A stretch of DNA of 64,000 nucleotides from NCBI RefSeq assembly GCF_947502415.1, contig NZ_CANMZV010000021.1, positions 16,559 to 80,558 of the forward strand, given 5' to 3'. The first letter of the stretch is position 1, and every line of letters starts with the position of its first letter. This document shows positions 41,142 to 50,409 of the stretch, piece by piece. The position numbers were made by a program, and so were the translations under genes. The notes below the pieces were generated by a model. That model saw only the letters and a program-made list of their open reading frames with translations. It was not told the origin of the DNA and made no database searches. This DNA comes from an uncultured Photobacterium sp. (lineage in GTDB: Bacteria > Pseudomonadota > Gammaproteobacteria > Enterobacterales > Vibrionaceae).

Positions 41142-43370
41142 ATGGTCGCAGTTCGCGGTGCGCATTTAAAGGAAAATGATACATTTGAGCCGTCATCTTG
41201 GGTTGAAAGCCTGAAGCAGGATGCCAAGATGTCGAAGCATATTTTGCTGGCCTATCAGCGATGTATCGAATTAACGACAGGGGAAGAGTCAGCGCCGCTA
41301 TTGCTGTGGCGTGGCCGCGAAATGGTGGAAATCCTTGTTACCTTGAGTATGGACAAGGATACCTTAGTGGCTGCCCTGCTGTTCCCGCTGGTGGAGGCGG
41401 GACTGTACGACCCTGAGCAGCTCAAGGAAGATTACAGCAACACGATTTTGCAGATGGTGACCGGTGTCAGCCAGATGGCGGCGATCGGTCAGCTTAATGC
41501 GACGACCGAAGGTGCGGCCCAATCGGCCCAGGTAGATAATATTCGTCGTATGCTGCTGTCGATGGTGGACGACTTCCGCTGCGTAGTGATTAAGCTTGCA
41601 GAGCGGATCTGCAATCTGCGTGAGGTAAAAGACGATCCGGATGAGATCCGCCGGGCGGCGGCAAAAGAGTGTGGCAATATTTATGCGCCACTGGCAAACC
41701 GCCTGGGTATCGGTCAGTTGAAGTGGGAAATCGAGGATTACGCTTTCCGCTACAACCACCCGAAGACTTACAAGCAAATTGCCAAGCAGCTTTCCGAGCG
41801 GCGGATTGACCGTGAGCAGTACATTGAGCGTTTTGTTGCCGATCTGGATGAGTCGATGAAGGCCTCGCATATTCGTGCCGAGGTTCATGGGCGTCCGAAG
41901 CATATTTACAGCATCTGGCGCAAGATGCAGAAAAAGAGCTTGGCGTTTGACGAACTGTTTGATGTTCGTGCGGTACGGATCATTGCCGAGGAGCTGCAAG
42001 ACTGTTATGCCGCGCTCGGTATCGTGCATACCAAGTACCGTCATCTGCCGAAAGAATTTGATGATTACGTGGCCAATCCGAAGCCGAATGGTTACCAGTC
42101 TATCCATACCGTGGTACTGGGGCCGGAAGGCAAGACGATAGAAATCCAGATCCGGACCAAGCAGATGCATGAAGAGTCCGAACTGGGTGTAGCTGCGCAC
42201 TGGAAATACAAGGAAAGCGGCTCGTCTTCGGGGGGCGCGCGCTCTTCCTACGATGAAAAAATCAATTGGTTGCGCAAGCTGCTTGCCTGGCAGGAGGAGA
42301 TGTCAGACTCCGGCGAAATGCTTGAAGAGCTTCGTAGTCAGGTGTTTGACGATCGCGTCTATGCGTTTACTCCGAAAGGCGATGTGGTTGATTTGCCGCT
42401 GGATGCGACACCGCTGGATTTTGCCTACCATATCCACTCTGAAGTCGGTCACCGTTGTATCGGGGCTAAGGTGGAAGGTCGTATTGTACCGTTCACCTAC
42501 CGTTTGCAGATGGGGGATCAGGTAGAAATTATCACCCAGAAAGAGCCGAACCCATCTCGCGACTGGCTGAACCCGAACCTTGGCTTTGTCACTTCCAGCC
42601 GGGCGCGGGCAAAAGTTCATGCTTGGTACCGTAAGCAGGATCGTGACAAGAATATTGCGGCTGGTCGGGAAATTCTTGAAGCCGAGCTGGCGAAAATCGG
42701 CGCCACGCTAAAAGATGCCGAGGCCTATGCTCTCAAGCGTTTCAATGTGAATTCGCCGGTTGAACTATATGCCGGTATCGGCAGTGGTGATTTGCGTATC
42801 AACCAGGTCATCAACCATATCAATGCGTTGGTGAACAAGCCGACGGCTGAGGAAGAAGATCAGCAGCTGCTGGAAAAACTGACCGAAGCCGGCGCTAAAG
42901 GCGCAGCTAAGAAGCCGCAACGTGATGCGGTGGTGGTTGAAGGGGTCGATAACCTGATGACCCACCTGGCCCGTTGTTGCCAGCCAATTCCGGGCGATGA
43001 TATTCAGGGTTTTGTTACTCAGGGGCGGGGCATTTCCGTCCACCGTTGTGACTGTGAGCAGCTTGATGAATTGCGCCATGTTGCTCCGGAGCGGATCATC
43101 GATACGGTCTGGGGCGGCGGTTTTGTCGGCAATTACAATATCACTGTACGGGTAACGGCATCAGAGCGCAACGGTCTTATCAAGGATCTGACTAACACCT
43201 TCGCCAACGAAAAAGTTAAGGTGTCAGGCATGAAGAGCAGGATCGATTTCAAAAAACAGATGTCCATCATGGATTTTGATCTTGAACTGACGGATTTGGA
43301 AGTGTTAAGCCGGGTACTAAAACGGATTGAGCACGTGAAGGACGTCGCGGAAGCTAAGCGACTGTACTAA
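41142..43370 (+). CDS. relA: GTP pyrophosphokinase RelA
   Basis: Ribosome-associated (p)ppGpp synthetase of the stringent response, 742 residues (E. coli 744). The N-terminal hydrolase domain is inactive: the HD motif expected near residue 80 is replaced (AALLFPLVEAG), as in other RelA proteins. The synthetase region carries GYQSIHTVV and the ATFDELFDVRAVRII-like segment (AFDELFDVRAVR). TGS (VYAFTPKGDVVDLP), zinc-finger and C-terminal ACT domains follow. AGGAAAGAG precedes the ATG. A hairpin terminator follows before mazG. Confidence 0.97.
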   Translation: MVAVRGAHLKENDTFEPSSWVESLKQDAKMSKHILLAYQRCIELTTGEESAPLLLWRGREMVEILVTLSMDKDTLVAALLFPLVEAGLYDPEQLKEDYSNTILQMVTGVSQMAAIGQLNATTEGAAQSAQVDNIRRMLLSMVDDFRCVVIKLAERICNLREVKDDPDEIRRAAAKECGNIYAPLANRLGIGQLKWEIEDYAFRYNHPKTYKQIAKQLSERRIDREQYIERFVADLDESMKASHIRAEVHGRPKHIYSIWRKMQKKSLAFDELFDVRAVRIIAEELQDCYAALGIVHTKYRHLPKEFDDYVANPKPNGYQSIHTVVLGPEGKTIEIQIRTKQMHEESELGVAAHWKYKESGSSSGGARSSYDEKINWLRKLLAWQEEMSDSGEMLEELRSQVFDDRVYAFTPKGDVVDLPLDATPLDFAYHIHSEVGHRCIGAKVEGRIVPFTYRLQMGDQVEIITQKEPNPSRDWLNPNLGFVTSSRARAKVHAWYRKQDRDKNIAAGREILEAELAKIGATLKDAEAYALKRFNVNSPVELYAGIGSGDLRINQVINHINALVNKPTAEEEDQQLLEKLTEAGAKGAAKKPQRDAVVVEGVDNLMTHLARCCQPIPGDDIQGFVTQGRGISVHRCDCEQLDELRHVAPERIIDTVWGGGFVGNYNITVRVTASERNGLIKDLTNTFANEKVKVSGMKSRIDFKKQMSIMDFDLELTDLEVLSRVLKRIEHVKDVAEAKRLY

Positions 43371-43391
43371 TATTTTCCAGAAGCGATAAAG

Positions 43392-43420
43392 CGGGGAGCA
43401 GCAGCTACCCGTTTTTTTTT
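43392..43420 (+). terminator. relA terminator
   Basis: CGGG (43392-43395) pairs with CCCG (43408-43411), with an inner AGC/GCT stem, followed by nine T. It ends only 28 bp before the mazG ATG, so mazG may depend on read-through or a short leader. Confidence 0.8.
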
Positions 43421-43448
43421 GAATAGAGAAACGTAAAGAACTCCCATA

Positions 43449-44252
43449 ATGAACGACAAGCAGCAAACACCTATCGAACAACTGATTGAGATTATGGCAA
43501 CCTTGCGGGATCCGCAGAAAGGGTGCCCGTGGGATCTGAAACAGAATTTTGCCACCATAGTGCCGCACACAATCGAAGAAGCGTATGAAGTCGCCGATGC
43601 TATTGAGCAGCAGAACTGGGTGGATGTGCGAGAGGAACTGGGGGACTTGCTGTTTCAGGTCATTTTTTACAGTCAACTGGGCAAAGAGCAGGGGCTGTTT
43701 GATTTTGATGATGTTGTTAGTGGTATTAACGAGAAACTGACACGTCGCCACCCACATGTTTTTGGTGAGACTGAATTTGCTGATGACGCGGCAATTAATG
43801 CTAACTGGGAAGCGGAGAAAGCCCGTGAGCGAGAGGCTAAGGGAGAGGATACCAGTATTCTTGCAAATATCCCGAAGGCATTACCTGCACTAAGTCGTGC
43901 CGATAAAATCCAGAAGCGCTGTGCCAAGCACGGTTTTGACTGGGACACGATTGGCCCGGTTGTTGAAAAGGTCAGGGAAGAAATTGATGAAGTGATGGAT
44001 GAAGTTATCCAGGTCTCACCGGATCAATACAAGATTGAAGAAGAGATCGGGGATTTATTATTTGCGGCTGTGAACTTGAGCCGCCACCTGCATGTCAAAC
44101 CAGAGTTGGCATTGCAGCGAGCGAACAAGAAATTCGAGCGTCGTTTTCGCGAAGTTGAAAAAAGTGTGCTAGAAAAAGGAAGGTGCCTTGATGATTGTTC
44201 GCTGGAAATGCTCGATCGAGAGTGGGAGAAGGTTAAGCGTAACGAGCGTTGA
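43449..44252 (+). CDS. mazG: Nucleoside triphosphate pyrophosphohydrolase MazG
   Basis: Hydrolyses NTPs to NMP and pyrophosphate, cleaning the pool of abnormal nucleotides; in E. coli it also lowers ppGpp under starvation. It is 267 residues (E. coli 263). Two tandem MazG domains are visible: MATLRDPQKGCPWD with EEAYEV and EELGDLLFQV in the first, and KVREEIDEVMDE with EEEIGDLLFAAVNLSRH in the second. It lies downstream of relA, its conserved partner. Confidence 0.95.
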   Translation: MNDKQQTPIEQLIEIMATLRDPQKGCPWDLKQNFATIVPHTIEEAYEVADAIEQQNWVDVREELGDLLFQVIFYSQLGKEQGLFDFDDVVSGINEKLTRRHPHVFGETEFADDAAINANWEAEKAREREAKGEDTSILANIPKALPALSRADKIQKRCAKHGFDWDTIGPVVEKVREEIDEVMDEVIQVSPDQYKIEEEIGDLLFAAVNLSRHLHVKPELALQRANKKFERRFREVEKSVLEKGRCLDDCSLEMLDREWEKVKRNER

Positions 44253-44375
44253 TCGTCGAATTATTATGCGTAAGGAATGAGCAGCTGGTTACTTATAGTT
44301 CTAACGATATTCACGCTATTGGGTAGAATTGATTTGAAACAAAAAAAAACCAATCCTGCTGTGATAGTTTTCACG

Positions 44376-44404
44376 TTGTGGCGATAAAGTGTGTCTGGTA
44401 TACT
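44376..44404 (+). promoter_or_regulatory. pyrG promoter
   Basis: -35 TTGTGG (44376-44381), 17 bp, then an extended -10 TGGTATACT with TATACT at 44399-44404. It lies 54 bp before the pyrG ATG. Confidence 0.7.
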
Positions 44405-44457
44405 AATTTCCCGTCCAGATACATTTTAATCCTCTACACCAATCTTCCAGGTTAAAC

Positions 44458-46098
44458 ATGACAACGAATTACATTTTTGTTACGGGCGGTGTTGTTTCCT
44501 CCCTAGGTAAAGGTATTGCTGCTGCATCTCTGGCAGCTATTCTAGAAGCACGTGGTCTTAAAGTGACTATGATGAAGCTAGACCCTTACATTAACGTTGA
44601 TCCAGGCACAATGAGCCCAATTCAACACGGCGAAGTATTCGTTACGGAAGACGGTGCAGAGACCGATCTTGACCTGGGTCACTACGAGCGTTTCATCCGT
44701 ACCAAGATGACTAAACGCAACAACTTTACTGCAGGCCGCGTATATGAAGACGTACTGCGTAAAGAACGTCGTGGTGACTATCTAGGTGCAACGATTCAGG
44801 TTATCCCACATATCACAAACGCAATTAAAGAGCGTGTGATCGCAGGTGCAGAAGGCCATGATGTGGCCATCGTAGAAGTTGGTGGTACGGTTGGTGATAT
44901 CGAGTCACTACCGTTTATGGAAGCTATCCGTCAGCTAGCAGTAGAACTAGGTCGTGACCGTGCAATGTTCACGCACCTGACACTGGTTCCTTACCTGGCA
45001 GCAGCTGGCGAAGTGAAAACCAAGCCGACTCAGCACTCAGTTAAAGAACTACTTTCAATCGGTATTCAGCCAGACGTATTGATCTGTCGTAGCGACCGTA
45101 TGATCCCAGCGAACGAGCGTGCGAAGATTGCACTGTTCTGTAACGTTCCTGAGAAAGCGGTTATCTCGATGAAAGACGTAGATTCAATCTACAAAATTCC
45201 GCAGCTTATTAAAGCTCAGGGTCTTGATGACCTTGTATGTAAGCGTTTTGGCATTACTGCGCCAGAAGCTAACTTAGCTGAGTGGGAGCAGGTAATCTAC
45301 GAAGAAGCTAACCCGACTGCTGAAGTAACTATCGGTATGGTTGGTAAGTATATCGAACTACCTGATGCTTATAAGTCTGTGAACGAAGCTCTGAAACATG
45401 CTGGCCTGAAAAACCGCCTGTCTGTGAAGATCAAGTATGTTGATTCACAGGATGTTGAGTCTAAAGGTACTGAAGTACTGGAAGGTTTAGACGCAATCCT
45501 GGTACCAGGAGGCTTCGGTAACCGTGGCGTTGAAGGTAAGATCCTGACTGCGAAATACGCACGTGAAAACAAGATTCCTTACCTGGGCATCTGCCTGGGT
45601 ATGCAGGTAGCACTGATTGACTACGCACGTAATGTTGCAGGTCTTGAAGGCGCGCACTCAACTGAGTTCGACCCTGAGACTAAAAACCCGGTTGTTGGCC
45701 TGATCACAGAATGGGTTGATAGCGAAGGTAAAGTTGAAGAGCGTAGTGAGAAATCTGACCTTGGCGGTACAATGCGTCTTGGTTCTCAGTTATGTCACCT
45801 GCAAGAAGGCTCTAAAGCGCGTGAGCTATACGGTAATGCAACAATTCATGAGCGTCACCGTCACCGCTATGAAGTAAATAACAACCTGCTTCCTAAACTA
45901 GAGAAAGCGGGTCTGAAAATTTCTGGTCTGTCTGCAGACAAGAAATTGGTGGAAATTATCGAGATCCCGAACCACCCATGGTTTGTGGCTGCTCAGTTCC
46001 ACCCTGAGTTCACCTCAACGCCTCGCGATGGCCACCCCCTATTTGAGGGCTTCGTGAAAGCGGCTGGAGACAACCAGCGCGGTGAGCTAACTAAGTAA
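44458..46098 (+). CDS. pyrG: CTP synthase
   Basis: Makes CTP from UTP, ATP and glutamine. It is 546 residues (E. coli 545). The N-terminal synthetase domain begins TNYIFVTGGVVSSLGKGI, with the P-loop near 13-20. A C-terminal class I glutamine amidotransferase domain from about 290 contains the nucleophile in GICLGMQ and the catalytic HPEF near 516. It is followed 80 bp later by eno, the conserved pyrG-eno pair. Confidence 0.98.
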   Translation: MTTNYIFVTGGVVSSLGKGIAAASLAAILEARGLKVTMMKLDPYINVDPGTMSPIQHGEVFVTEDGAETDLDLGHYERFIRTKMTKRNNFTAGRVYEDVLRKERRGDYLGATIQVIPHITNAIKERVIAGAEGHDVAIVEVGGTVGDIESLPFMEAIRQLAVELGRDRAMFTHLTLVPYLAAAGEVKTKPTQHSVKELLSIGIQPDVLICRSDRMIPANERAKIALFCNVPEKAVISMKDVDSIYKIPQLIKAQGLDDLVCKRFGITAPEANLAEWEQVIYEEANPTAEVTIGMVGKYIELPDAYKSVNEALKHAGLKNRLSVKIKYVDSQDVESKGTEVLEGLDAILVPGGFGNRGVEGKILTAKYARENKIPYLGICLGMQVALIDYARNVAGLEGAHSTEFDPETKNPVVGLITEWVDSEGKVEERSEKSDLGGTMRLGSQLCHLQEGSKARELYGNATIHERHRHRYEVNNNLLPKLEKAGLKISGLSADKKLVEIIEIPNHPWFVAAQFHPEFTSTPRDGHPLFEGFVKAAGDNQRGELTK

Positions 46099-46178
46099 GG
46101 ATTACTGATAGCTGTGGCGGTTATGGCTGCAGCTATTTTTTTAGCTTTTAATTTGAAGATAAAGCAAGAGGAAACACA

Positions 46179-47480
46179 ATGTCTAAGATCGTTAAAGTTC
46201 TAGGTCGTGAAATTATCGATTCTCGTGGTAACCCAACTGTTGAAGCGGAAGTTCACCTAGAAGGCGGTTTCGTAGGTATGGCTGCTGCACCATCTGGTGC
46301 ATCAACAGGTTCTCGTGAAGCTCTTGAGCTACGCGACGGTGACAAGTCTCGTTTCCTAGGTAAAGGTGTTCTTAAAGCTGTTGAAGCTGTGAACGGCCCA
46401 ATCGCTGAAGCTCTAGTAGGTAAAGACGCTAAAGCTCAAGCTGACATCGATCAGATCATGATCGACCTAGACGGCACTGAGAACAAGTCAAACTTCGGTG
46501 CAAACGCAATCCTAGCTGTATCTCTAGCAAACGCTAAAGCTGCTGCAGCTGCTAAAGGTATGCCTCTGTACGAGCACATCGCTGAGCTAAACGGTACTGC
46601 TGGCCAGTTCTCAATGCCTCTACCAATGATGAACATCATCAACGGTGGTGAGCACGCTGACAACAACGTTGACATCCAGGAATTCATGATTCAGCCAGTT
46701 GGTGCTGCGACTCTTAAAGAAGCGCTACGCATCGGTGCTGAAGTGTTCCACAACCTAGCTAAAGTACTTAAAGGCAAAGGCCTGAACACTGCTGTAGGTG
46801 ATGAAGGTGGTTTCGCTCCTAACCTAGAATCTAACGCTGCTGCTCTAGCTGCAATCAAGGAAGCTGTAGAGCTTGCTGGTTACGAGCTGGGTAAAGACGT
46901 GACTCTTGCTATGGACTGTGCTGCTTCTGAGTTTTACGACAAAGAAGCTGGCAACTACAACATGAAAGGCGAAGGCAAAATCTTCACTTCTGAAGAATTT
47001 AACTTCTACCTACAAGATCTTGCTAACCAGTACCCAATCGTTTCTATCGAAGATGGCCTGGACGAGTCAGACTGGACTGGTTTCAAACACCAGACTGAAC
47101 TAATGGGCGACAAGCTTCAGCTAGTTGGTGACGACCTATTCGTTACTAACACTAAGATCCTTGCTGAAGGTATCGAGAAAGGCGTTGCTAACTCTATCCT
47201 TATCAAGTTCAACCAGATCGGTTCTCTAACTGAAACTCTGGCTGCTATCAAGATGGCTAAAGACGCTGGTTACACTGCAGTTATCTCTCACCGTTCTGGT
47301 GAAACTGAAGATGCAACTATCGCTGACCTAGCGGTAGGTACTGCTGCTGGCCAGATCAAAACTGGTTCTATGAGCCGTTCTGACCGTGTTGCTAAGTACA
47401 ACCAGCTAATCCGTATCGAAGAAGCACTAGGTGAGCGTGCTCCTTTCAACGGTCTTAAAGAAGTTAAAGGCCAAGCGTAA
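46179..47480 (+). CDS. eno: Enolase
   Basis: Converts 2-phosphoglycerate to phosphoenolpyruvate; in many bacteria also part of the RNA degradosome. It is 433 residues (E. coli 432). Magnesium-binding and catalytic features are intact: GDEGGFAPN near 207, SIEDGLDESDW near 288, and SHRSGETEDATIADLAV near 370. The ribosome-binding site is AAGAGGAAA. Leucine codons are almost all CTA or CTT; a hand count gave about 21 CTA, 11 CTT and 5 CTG, with no TTA or TTG. This matches pgk and fbaA and marks a top-expressed gene. Confidence 0.98.
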   Translation: MSKIVKVLGREIIDSRGNPTVEAEVHLEGGFVGMAAAPSGASTGSREALELRDGDKSRFLGKGVLKAVEAVNGPIAEALVGKDAKAQADIDQIMIDLDGTENKSNFGANAILAVSLANAKAAAAAKGMPLYEHIAELNGTAGQFSMPLPMMNIINGGEHADNNVDIQEFMIQPVGAATLKEALRIGAEVFHNLAKVLKGKGLNTAVGDEGGFAPNLESNAAALAAIKEAVELAGYELGKDVTLAMDCAASEFYDKEAGNYNMKGEGKIFTSEEFNFYLQDLANQYPIVSIEDGLDESDWTGFKHQTELMGDKLQLVGDDLFVTNTKILAEGIEKGVANSILIKFNQIGSLTETLAAIKMAKDAGYTAVISHRSGETEDATIADLAVGTAAGQIKTGSMSRSDRVAKYNQLIRIEEALGERAPFNGLKEVKGQA

Positions 47481-47524
47481 TTGCTAACTTAACTTTTGGG
47501 TGAACTTGCTCACCCGAGATGACG

Positions 47525-47554
47525 AACCGCCTCTATAAGGGGCGGTTTTTTTTT
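47525..47554 (+). terminator. eno terminator
   Basis: AACCGCCTC (47525-47533) pairs with GGGGCGGTT (47539-47547), with one G-T pair, around TATAA; a long T-run follows. Confidence 0.93.
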
Positions 47555-47746
47555 GCAGGAAAGCGGGATTTTTGATGCGACAAAACTTGTGTAGTTTGGT
47601 ATTCGGAACTAGTCACACCTTGCGCTTTGTGGGATTATTATCGTCTTGCAATTTCATAAACGAAGCGCATTATATTTTTTGCAATCTGATAGCGCTTCCA
47701 GTAGTACCTCAGGGTAAAAAAATCGCGTGAAAGAACGGGGAGTTGC

Positions 47747-48019
47747 ATGCGTTTGTTAACCGTCTCGTTGCTGGCTGTATTATGTTGGCTTCAGTATGAT
47801 TTCTGGCTTGGTAAAAATGGCATGATGGATTACCTTGCGGTGAAAGAAAATGTTGTGATACAGCGGCAGGCCAATGCAGAGCTGAAGCAGCGGAACAACC
47901 AGATGTACGCTGAAATCCATGATTTGAATCGTGGTCAGGAAGCGGTTGAAGAGCGTGCACGTAACGAGCTCGGGATGATAAAACCGGGAGAAACCTTTTT
48001 TCGTATTGTCGGTGATTAG
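47747..48019 (+). CDS. ftsB: Cell division protein FtsB
   Basis: Bitopic septal protein of the FtsQBL complex that signals to FtsWI. It is 90 residues (E. coli 103). A short cytosolic N-terminus is followed by one membrane helix (about 3-20) and a periplasmic coiled coil (about 28-65, rich in N, E and Q), then the conserved NELGMIKPGETFFRI end. GGGGAG gives a strong ribosome-binding site. It heads the ftsB-ispD-ispF-truD-surE-pcm-nlpD-rpoS series. Confidence 0.94.
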   Translation: MRLLTVSLLAVLCWLQYDFWLGKNGMMDYLAVKENVVIQRQANAELKQRNNQMYAEIHDLNRGQEAVEERARNELGMIKPGETFFRIVGD

Positions 48020-48103
48020 GCCAATTTTTATAGCTGGATTTTCTTTCCAGAGCTGGCTTAATGAAATTGGTATCGCTTTAAACTTTGAATGAATTCCTTA
48101 CCT

Positions 48104-48802
48104 ATGACCGAGAAGATCACCGCAGTAGTGCCGGCTGCTGGCGTTGGTAGCCGAATAGCGGCAGACCGTCCGAAGCAATACCTGCAGATTGCGGGAAAAA
48201 CAATTTTAGAACATACGATAGATCGCCTGTTTCGGCATCCGGCGATTGAGCGGGTGATTATTGCGATTAGCAACACTGACCCTTATTTTTCCGCTTTGCC
48301 ATTAGCCAGAGATCCACGTATTACCGTCGTCGACGGCGGAGCAGAGCGTGCCGATTCTGTTTTTGCCGGCCTTGCTGCTATCGAAAATGAAGATAGTTGG
48401 GTGCTGGTGCATGATGCTGCACGTCCTTGCCTGCGTTATGCAGATTTGGATCGATTGATCCTAGAAGCTCGTCAAAGTGAGTGTGGCGCAATCTTGGCAG
48501 CGCCAGTGCGTGACACCATGAAGCGCGGCAATGGGCAAAATGGTATTGCTGAAACTGTCGAACGAAATGATCTCTGGCATGCCCTGACTCCTCAAATGTT
48601 TAAGGTTAAGCAGTTGCGTGATTCACTGCATCAGGCGCTGGAGCAAGGGGCGGTGATCACTGACGAGGCTTCTGCGCTTGAGTTTTGTGGTTTTGTGCCG
48701 CTTCTAGTTAAAGGGCGAGCCGATAACCTGAAAGTAACTCAGCCAGAAGATTTAGCCCTGGCTGAGTTTTATCTACAACTATTGACAAAGGAACAGCCAT
48801 GA
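48104..48802 (+). CDS. ispD: 2-C-methyl-D-erythritol 4-phosphate cytidylyltransferase
   Basis: Third step of the MEP isoprenoid pathway, coupling methylerythritol phosphate to CTP. AVVPAAGVGSRIAADRPKQYL near 8-28 is the nucleotide-binding signature; VLVHDAARPC near 100 and the C-terminal VTQPEDLALAE-type segment complete it. The ATG at 48104 (232 residues) aligns best with family N-termini from memory; an ATG five codons upstream (48089) is also possible. Its stop overlaps ispF. Confidence 0.95.
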   Translation: MTEKITAVVPAAGVGSRIAADRPKQYLQIAGKTILEHTIDRLFRHPAIERVIIAISNTDPYFSALPLARDPRITVVDGGAERADSVFAGLAAIENEDSWVLVHDAARPCLRYADLDRLILEARQSECGAILAAPVRDTMKRGNGQNGIAETVERNDLWHALTPQMFKVKQLRDSLHQALEQGAVITDEASALEFCGFVPLLVKGRADNLKVTQPEDLALAEFYLQLLTKEQP

Positions 48803-49275
48803 TGCGAATCGGACACGGTTTTGATGTACACAAATTCGGTGGTGAAGGACCAGTGATTATTGGTGGTGTGGCTATTCCTTATGAGCAGGGGCTGATTGCT
48901 CACTCTGACGGTGATGTAGCATTGCATGCCGTTTGTGATGCCCTGCTCGGTGCAATCGGCGCCGGCGATATCGGTCGCCATTTCCCGGATACAGATGCTG
49001 AGTGGGAAGGTGCCGACAGCCGTTTCTTGTTGCGTGATGTCTATAGTAAAGTGAAGGCTAAAGGCTATCGTCTGGGTAACCTTGATGTCACTATCATTGC
49101 TCAGGCTCCGAAAATGGCGCCTTATATTGATGCAATGTGCCAGGTCATTGCCGAGGATTTGGATACCGATATTGAAAACGTCAATGTCAAAGCCACTACC
49201 TCGGAGCGATTGGGTTTTACCGGTCGTAAAGAAGGCATTGCCTGTGAGGCAGTTGTCTTAATTAATAAACAATAA
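48799..49275 (+). CDS. ispF: 2-C-methyl-D-erythritol 2,4-cyclodiphosphate synthase
   Basis: Fifth step of the MEP pathway, forming the cyclic diphosphate. It is 158 residues (E. coli 159). RIGHGFDVHKFGG at 3-15 supplies metal ligands (D9, H11 by this numbering). AHSDGDVALHA and the C-terminal ATTSERLGFTGRKEGIA are signatures. Tandem ATG codons overlap the ispD stop. IspD and IspF are translationally coupled here, whereas some bacteria fuse them. Confidence 0.97.
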   Translation: MMRIGHGFDVHKFGGEGPVIIGGVAIPYEQGLIAHSDGDVALHAVCDALLGAIGAGDIGRHFPDTDAEWEGADSRFLLRDVYSKVKAKGYRLGNLDVTIIAQAPKMAPYIDAMCQVIAEDLDTDIENVNVKATTSERLGFTGRKEGIACEAVVLINKQ

Positions 49276-49356
49276 TGAATTTTTCCCGGTATGGCGTGCC
49301 ATGGCCTGCTGTATTGGGTTTTGCAGTTTATATTGCTGCCAACATACGGTGTATCT

Positions 49357-50409
49357 ATGTCTGATGTAATGGACAACTTTAGCTGGTTATACGGAAAACC
49401 AAGCAGTCAGGGGCGAATCAAAGTCCAGCCTGAACATTTTGTGGTTAAAGAATCTTTGGGTTTTGATTTTGCCGGAACTGGCGAACACTTCATGGTGAAG
49501 ATCCGTAAAACGGGTGAAAATACCAAATATGTCGTTAACGAACTGGCTAAAGCGTGTGGGGTGAAATCCCGCGATGTTAGTTGGGCCGGTCTCAAAGACC
49601 GCCATGCTGTTACCGAGCAGTGGCTGAGCGTGCACCTGCCGGGCAAACCTGATCCAGATCTGACTCAGTTTGTGGCTGAACATCCGGGTGTTGAGGTACT
49701 GGAAACGGCCCGTCATGACAAGAAACTACGTCCGGGCGATTTGGTCGGAAACTGGTTTCAGCTCCGTCTGAGTGAGCTGGATAAACCGGATGATGTTGTT
49801 GTCCGTCTGGAGCAAGTTAAGTCGCAGGGCGTACCGAATTATTTTGGTGAGCAGCGTTTTGGCCATAATGGTAACAATGTGGTGAAAGCCCGGGCTTGGG
49901 GTAATGACGAGTTTAGAGTGCGAGACAAGAGCAAACGCAGTTTCTATTTGTCGGCAGCACGTTCTTGGTTATTTAATCTGGTGCTGTCGGCTCGCATCGA
50001 GCAAGGTAAGGTTCATACTGTGCTGGCAGGTGACTGGTTGCAGGCTGAAGCCGAACACTGTATTGCTGAGTTTATTATCCCGGAGCTACAGTCCAAGGTT
50101 GATAATGGCGAGTTAGCGATCACCGCTCCTATGATGGGAGATAACGCCTTGCCGACAACAGCTGATGCCGAAGCGATGGAGATGAGTATAGCAGAGCAGG
50201 AGCCTCTGTTGCTGAAGTTGATCCGTGATAACCGGATGCGTCATGAACGTCGTCCGCTGCTGCTGAAGCCGCAGCAGATGGAATGGCAACAGAAAGGTAA
50301 TGATGTGATTGTTTCTTTTGCTTTACCGGCAGGTTGCTTTGCAACGGCGGTGGTACGTGAACTTATGATAGAGCGTGAGCTAGAGGATGGCGGACCATGC
50401 GAATTCTGA
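49357..50409 (+). CDS. truD: tRNA pseudouridine(13) synthase
   Basis: Makes pseudouridine 13 in tRNA-Glu. It is 350 residues (E. coli 349). The catalytic aspartate lies in SWAGLKDRHAVTEQW near 77-91. GVPNYFGEQRFGHNG and the inserted TRUD domain are present. The frame extends 22 codons upstream to an ATG at 49291, but the ATG at 49357 fits the family N-terminus (NFSWLYGKP). It overlaps surE by 13 bases. Confidence 0.95.
   Translation: MSDVMDNFSWLYGKPSSQGRIKVQPEHFVVKESLGFDFAGTGEHFMVKIRKTGENTKYVVNELAKACGVKSRDVSWAGLKDRHAVTEQWLSVHLPGKPDPDLTQFVAEHPGVEVLETARHDKKLRPGDLVGNWFQLRLSELDKPDDVVVRLEQVKSQGVPNYFGEQRFGHNGNNVVKARAWGNDEFRVRDKSKRSFYLSAARSWLFNLVLSARIEQGKVHTVLAGDWLQAEAEHCIAEFIIPELQSKVDNGELAITAPMMGDNALPTTADAEAMEMSIAEQEPLLLKLIRDNRMRHERRPLLLKPQQMEWQQKGNDVIVSFALPAGCFATAVVRELMIERELEDGGPCEF

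Noticed and set aside
41364..42200. 278-codon antisense frame opposite relA
   Set aside because: Shadow of relA with no family resemblance or start signal.
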